Assembly (NCBI GenBank): GCA_947505055.1
Contig: CANNLO010000176.1
Span: forward strand, 1-9,151
Reading direction: 5' to 3'
DNA: 9,151 bases
Source of the DNA: Methylococcaceae bacterium
GTDB lineage: Bacteria > Pseudomonadota > Gammaproteobacteria > Methylococcales > Methylomonadaceae
Shown: positions 6,688 through 9,151 of the stretch, piece after piece
Position numbering within the stretch: position 1 is the stretch's first letter
Layout: each line of letters starts with the position of its first letter
Program-made: the position numbers and the translations under genes
The notes under the pieces: model-generated
Told to the model about the DNA's origin: nothing
Database searches by the model: none
The model's input: only the letters and a program-made list of their open reading frames with translations

Positions 6688-6771
6688 AAATATTCCATTT
6701 GGTAAAAAAGCTTGGTTATGATGAATCGCCCTTTAATATCTTATGCAATAATTGATCCGTGCATGTAAGCG

Positions 6772-6786
6772 TATAATTTAATTATA
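6772..6786. promoter_or_regulatory. AT-rich palindrome containing TATAAT on both strands
   Basis: TATAATT-T-AATTATA is a perfect 7+1+7 dyad about 85 bp upstream of the PEP-CTERM-like start codon. Each strand contains a perfect sigma-70 -10 hexamer. On the minus strand the sequence 17 bp further upstream (CACAGA) is a poor -35. It is a candidate -10 region or operator for the PEP-CTERM/RHS unit, unproven. Confidence 0.35.
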
Positions 6787-6818
6787 AAAAGTTATTTTAG
6801 TTATCTGTGGCTCATGTG

Positions 6819-6841
6819 AAGTGTAAAAAAAACTGACACCC
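6819..6841. repeat. GTGTAAAAA..CTGACAC element, copy 2 (upstream of the PEP-CTERM-like gene)
   Basis: Matches 5888-5910 at 20 of 23 bases in the same orientation and ends in GACACCC. It lies about 130 bp upstream of the PEP-CTERM-like start. A shorter related sequence, GTGAAAAATTGACACCC, is at 8602-8618. A conserved element in this position could be an activator site for the PEP-CTERM/RHS unit, or one copy of a scattered repeat. Confidence 0.45.
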
Positions 6842-7235
6842 ATCGATGTCCCGAAGAACGCTCTAGCGACACGAATAATGGGGTATCTAACGAGTCATAG
6901 GTAAATGGCGAGCTAAAAACATGGCCTACATTGTAAAGAATCCTGACAGTTATGCTCAGTATTGACCGTCTGCTTTCAGTTGGTATGCTGTCATCCGGCA
7001 ACCTGGTTTGGCTAATGGCAATTGGGATGAAAGTGTTACTTGGTGAATGGCAGGTTTAGGGCAACTTAAATCCATACACGTATGACGGCATTGGGTCGAT
7101 AGCGTTCGTTGAATAAAAATCTAACCCAGCTCAATTTCCTAACAAACTTGACGGACAGTTGAGTGCCAATTGCTGCTGTTGAAATTTATTCTCAAATATC
7201 TTTATGATGAGTTGTTGAAAAAAGGAATAGTCGAT

Positions 7236-7250
7236 TACATTACTAATGTA
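7236..7250. promoter_or_regulatory. Perfect 15-bp dyad, candidate operator
   Basis: TACATTA-C-TAATGTA has 7-bp arms around one central base, the symmetry expected of a site bound by a dimeric helix-turn-helix regulator. It is about 158 bp upstream of the acyltransferase ATG, just before possible -35/-10 sequences (TTGACT near 7284, TATAAA nearby). No regulator gene is in the window, so the assignment is by symmetry and position only. Confidence 0.4.
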
Positions 7251-7314
7251 TTGATATTCATGATAGATTTATCCCTCTATAAATTGACTATATAAAAGCA
7301 GAAGTATGACAACT

Positions 7315-7337
7315 TGCTGATTTTCAATCTTTCAGCA
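7315..7337 (+). promoter_or_regulatory. Weak leader hairpin upstream of the acyltransferase gene
   Basis: TGCTGA (7315-7320) and TCAGCA (7332-7337) can pair as a 6-bp stem with an 11-nt loop, 70 bp before the start codon. It has no U-tract and so is not a terminator. It may simply be chance. Confidence 0.2.
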
Positions 7338-7407
7338 GCGTTACTTCATTAAGTTAAACCTTCTAAACTCCCAGTATGTTTTGTTTTTAACCCAAATGGA
7401 CTAATAA

Positions 7408-8457
7408 ATGCGACCTAATAGAAATTTTGTCATCGATATTCTGCGCGGTATTGCAATTTTTACAATGGTAGCCGCAAATTTAAGCGCATCATTACTCCAG
7501 TCTGTTGATAAAACCTTACTCTTCCGTTTATATGGAACTTTTGCCGCCCCATTGTTCATAATGTTAGCTGGTATGATGGTGGTTGTTACTGCTGCAAAAC
7601 ATGCAAGTTTCTTGCATTTTCTCAAACGAGGCGGTTTAATTGCCGCCTTCGGATGTTTGCTGGATGTACTGGTATGGCATATCTACCCCTTTCTGAGCTA
7701 TGACGTACTGTATCTGATAGGGTTTTGTATTCCTGCTGTCTATCTGTTGTCGAAATACTGCACTATAAGCACTAGAATTAGCATCATAATTCTTCTAATC
7801 GCCCTGACACCGGTCTTACAAACACAGTTTAACTACCGCGAAGAATTGACAAGTGTAGAAATTACCACGTTAAGGTTCAGCGATTATCTGGGGTTTTTAT
7901 TTTCAGGGTCGACTCTTCAACGTTTTTTACTAGACGGCTGGTTTCCTGTCATGCCTTGGTTAAGTTTCGCTATTACCGGCAGCGTCTTAGGCTCACTTTC
8001 AGGCCAAGATTATTCCTTTGCTTCAAAACGTTTCCTAGTAATAGGTATGGCAATTTTTAGCATCGGCGTTGCGCTGTGGCTAGCGCTAAACCCACACTTG
8101 GTAATGCGCGAAGGTTATTCGGAATTATTCTACCCGCCGACAACAGGCTATTGGTTTACGGCGACAGGTCTTATTTTCATTGGCTTTTACTGTGTTGAAC
8201 GCACTCAGCGGTTTGCTGTACATACCGTTTTTTTAAAACTAGGACATGCCAGTTTATTCATGTACCTTTTTCATCTGGCAGTGTTGGCTTTTATCTTAAT
8301 GCCGATAGGGTTCTTGAATAGTCAACCGATCTCGACTTTTATCGCAACCTATCTAGTCGTTATTGCGATTATGGTGGCGGTTGGTTATGGATTGGATAAG
8401 ATAAAGCAAAAACATAAAAATATACCGTTTATCGTGCGTTTTATTATCGGTAGTTAG
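7408..8457 (+). CDS. Polytopic membrane acyltransferase-like protein (HGSNAT/DUF1624/YeiB-type group)
   Basis: A 349-aa, very hydrophobic protein with about ten membrane segments (approx. 8-30, 41-62, 72-91, 98-116, 122-138, 178-197, 207-227, 247-262, 275-302, 307-328). The N-terminal motif FVIDILRGIAIFTMVAANLS (7-26) is the hallmark R..(I/S)D.LRG.A...M.....N of the HGSNAT_cat/DUF1624/DUF418 membrane proteins. Further family-like signatures are DVLYLIGFCIPAVYLL (99-114), FPVMPWLSFAITGSVLGSL (179-197) and LFMYLFHLAVLAF (283-295). Known members move acetyl or other acyl groups from acyl-CoA across the membrane onto sugars, or are uncharacterised. Which substrate applies here cannot be told. The start is supported by GGA 7 nt before ATG and by the motif beginning within ten residues. 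It stands alone on the plus strand, so any link to the exported proteins on the left (for example glycan modification) is conjecture. Confidence 0.8.
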   Translation: MRPNRNFVIDILRGIAIFTMVAANLSASLLQSVDKTLLFRLYGTFAAPLFIMLAGMMVVVTAAKHASFLHFLKRGGLIAAFGCLLDVLVWHIYPFLSYDVLYLIGFCIPAVYLLSKYCTISTRISIIILLIALTPVLQTQFNYREELTSVEITTLRFSDYLGFLFSGSTLQRFLLDGWFPVMPWLSFAITGSVLGSLSGQDYSFASKRFLVIGMAIFSIGVALWLALNPHLVMREGYSELFYPPTTGYWFTATGLIFIGFYCVERTQRFAVHTVFLKLGHASLFMYLFHLAVLAFILMPIGFLNSQPISTFIATYLVVIAIMVAVGYGLDKIKQKHKNIPFIVRFIIGS

Positions 8458-8602
8458 CCACCGCCACATCAATGGATTCAATGCTTAGAATGGTCAGTCG
8501 AATGTTCTTTTGTTTGGCCGTTTTGGCTTCTGTTAGTTTTAACGAACGCTCCTTCAGATGTAAATCGGTATATTTCAAAGTGAGCAAATTTCCTATGGAT
8601 AG

Positions 8603-8615
8603 TGAAAAATTGACA
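8603..8615. repeat. TGAAAAATTGACA direct repeat, left copy
   Basis: 12 of 13 bases identical to 8998-9010 in the same orientation, 395 bp away. It continues as CCCAC, like the GACACCC end of the element at 6819-6841. It could be a transposase- or regulator-binding end. Confidence 0.45.
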
Positions 8616-8789
8616 CCCACCTACCAAATGTCTGCATAAAGCTGATCATACTTTTTATTTAATACGAAGTGAATCATATCGACTTCAGATATGCTGGTTC
8701 CATTTACGGCAATAAGTCTACGTCTCCTTTGGGTCGAGTCCAGTCAACGAAAAAATACGACATCAAATCTCCCGAACCGACAGACCAAA

Positions 8790-8806
8790 GGCGGTGAAAC
8801 CGGTGT
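8790..8806. repeat. Inverted repeat, left arm (GGCGGTGAAACCGGTGT)
   Basis: Pairs with 8956-8972, whose complement GGTGGCGAAACCGGTGT matches at 15 of 17 bases, across a 149-bp spacer. The ACCGGT core is itself palindromic. Confidence 0.6.
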
Positions 8807-8955
8807 TGATCAAATAGCCACATCACCGGATTTCAATCGGGCGATTTTTAAAAAATGGGAGAAAAACGCCGCCGCCATTTTCCCAATCATGCTCCGAAAA
8901 AGGTGGTGAAGCAGGTAAAAGCGGTGTTCCGGCCGGAAAAAACTCGCCGCCAACC

Positions 8956-8972
8956 ACACCGGTTTCGCCACC
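8956..8972. repeat. Inverted repeat, right arm (ACACCGGTTTCGCCACC)
   Basis: Right partner of 8790-8806. It is followed immediately by TTCACCGCC, whose complement GGCGGTGAA repeats the beginning of the left arm. Confidence 0.6.
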
Positions 8973-8997
8973 TTCACCGCCTTTTTCCCGGGCATTT

Positions 8998-9010
8998 TGA
9001 AAAATTGTCA
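8998..9010. repeat. TGAAAAATTGTCA direct repeat, right copy
   Basis: Right partner of 8603-8615. It is followed by GTTTTTTAG and marks the right limit of the GC-rich repeat region. Confidence 0.45.
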
Positions 9011-9151
9011 GTTTTTTAGTCGCCCTGCCCTCAGTCTACGGCGCGAAAAATGTCACCCGCCCCATCATGGTCCAAGGCATAATCTCTCAGCCAATGATAC
9101 TGCTGAGTACAGGTGTCGGTGAATTGACTCTCCTGACCAAAACTCAAATGA

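Larger units (their letters stand above)
6688..7407. other. 720-bp divergent intergenic region
   Basis: This region separates the leftward PEP-CTERM/RHS pair from the rightward acyltransferase gene, so promoters for both should lie here. I see no convincing gene. The 66-codon open frame on the minus strand (6801-7001) has no ribosome binding site and no recognisable domain, and its end is the translated repeat element. Structures seen: an AT-rich palindrome (6772-6786), the GTGTAAAAA element (6819-6841), a perfect 15-bp dyad (7236-7250) and a weak hairpin (7315-7337). The stretch from about 6842 to 7200 has mixed composition and several very short open runs, and might be the remnant of a lost gene, but I could not identify one. 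Confidence 0.6.
8458..9151. other. Non-coding, repeat-rich region; possible mobile-element remnant
   Basis: No credible gene was found. The left part (8458-8700) is AT-rich, with a hairpin CATATC-7-GATATG at 8675-8693. From about 8740 to 9000 it turns GC-rich and holds short repeats: an inverted pair 8790-8806/8956-8972, related direct units GGCGGTGAA..CGGTGTT and GGTGGTGAA..GCGGTGTT, and the perfect palindrome TTCCGGCCGGAA (8927-8938). Near-identical TGAAAAATTG(A/T)CA sequences flank this at 8603-8615 and 8998-9010. The open frames at 8691-8909 (+) and 8810-8995 (-) have low-complexity, repeat-derived translations and no ribosome binding sites. At the right edge (9031-9151) a minus-strand frame of 39 codons ending in DHDGAGDIFRAVD and a plus-strand frame are both open; neither can be called. 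Confidence 0.55.

Noticed and set aside
6738..6766. Sigma-54 -24/-12 promoter for the PEP-CTERM-like gene
   Set aside because: GTGCA and GCAA are present on the reverse strand, but the spacing is about 5 bp too long and the GG of the -24 element is missing.
6801..7001. Minus-strand 66-codon open frame upstream of the PEP-CTERM-like gene
   Set aside because: No ribosome binding site, no recognisable domain, and its last residues are just the translated repeat element.
8505..8530. Intrinsic terminator after the acyltransferase gene (GGCCGTTTTGGC)
   Set aside because: The stem is only three to four base pairs and no clean U-tract follows.
8691..8909. Plus-strand 72-codon open frame
   Set aside because: No Shine-Dalgarno sequence; the translation has no domain and lies in the repeat block.
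8810..8995. Minus-strand 61-codon open frame
   Set aside because: It overlaps the previous frame in antisense and is made of repeat-derived sequence with no domain or ribosome binding site.
9031..9151. Minus-strand open frame ending in DHDGAGDIFRAVD, possibly the end of a gene to the right
   Set aside because: Only 39 codons are visible, no family is recognised, and a plus-strand frame is also open over the same bases.

Overview
The window looks like part of a chromosome from a Gram-negative environmental proteobacterium, perhaps gammaproteobacterial. This rests on a PEP-CTERM-type exported protein and a Sec-exported giant RHS/YD-repeat protein with Ig-like stalk domains. No rRNA, tRNA or housekeeping gene is present to fix the taxonomy, so the placement is tentative.

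Layout. (1) Bases 1-5938, minus strand: one uninterrupted reading frame that I translated by hand (1979 codons). It is the N-terminal and central part of a giant secreted protein whose C-terminus lies off the left edge. Domain order: Sec signal peptide, Ig-like adhesin-type domain, three PKD-like repeats, a cadherin-like/He_PIG domain, a PASTA-like domain, a carboxypeptidase-regulatory (transthyretin-like) domain, a large unassigned linker with six cysteines, an RHS-associated pre-barrel region, a six-bladed NHL propeller, then YD repeats. From the transthyretin-like domain onward, the order (TTR, plug, NHL, YD shell) matches the core of animal teneurins and of bacterial RHS/Tc-toxin-like polymorphic toxins. 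(2) Bases 6016-6687, minus strand, 77 bp upstream of the giant gene: a small exported protein with a PEP-CTERM-like tail, probably in the same transcription unit. (3) Bases 6688-7407: intergenic, with an AT-rich palindrome, a repeated GTGTAAAAA..CTGACAC element and, further right, a 15-bp perfect dyad that may serve the rightward gene. (4) Bases 7408-8457, plus strand: a multi-membrane-spanning protein of the HGSNAT/DUF1624-type acyltransferase group. (5) Bases 8458-9151: no convincing gene. Its right part is GC-rich, full of short inverted and direct repeats, and flanked by near-identical TGAAAAATTG(A/T)CA sequences, which suggests a decayed mobile element or other structured non-coding repeat.

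How the parts may work together (inference). The two minus-strand genes both encode exported proteins. The giant protein fits a surface or secreted polymorphic toxin/adhesin in which Ig-like modules form a stalk and the NHL-YD part forms a shell holding a C-terminal payload outside the window. The PEP-CTERM protein would be processed by an exosortase encoded elsewhere. The plus-strand membrane acyltransferase is transcribed away from them and may act on a glycan, but nothing in the window ties it functionally to the other two.
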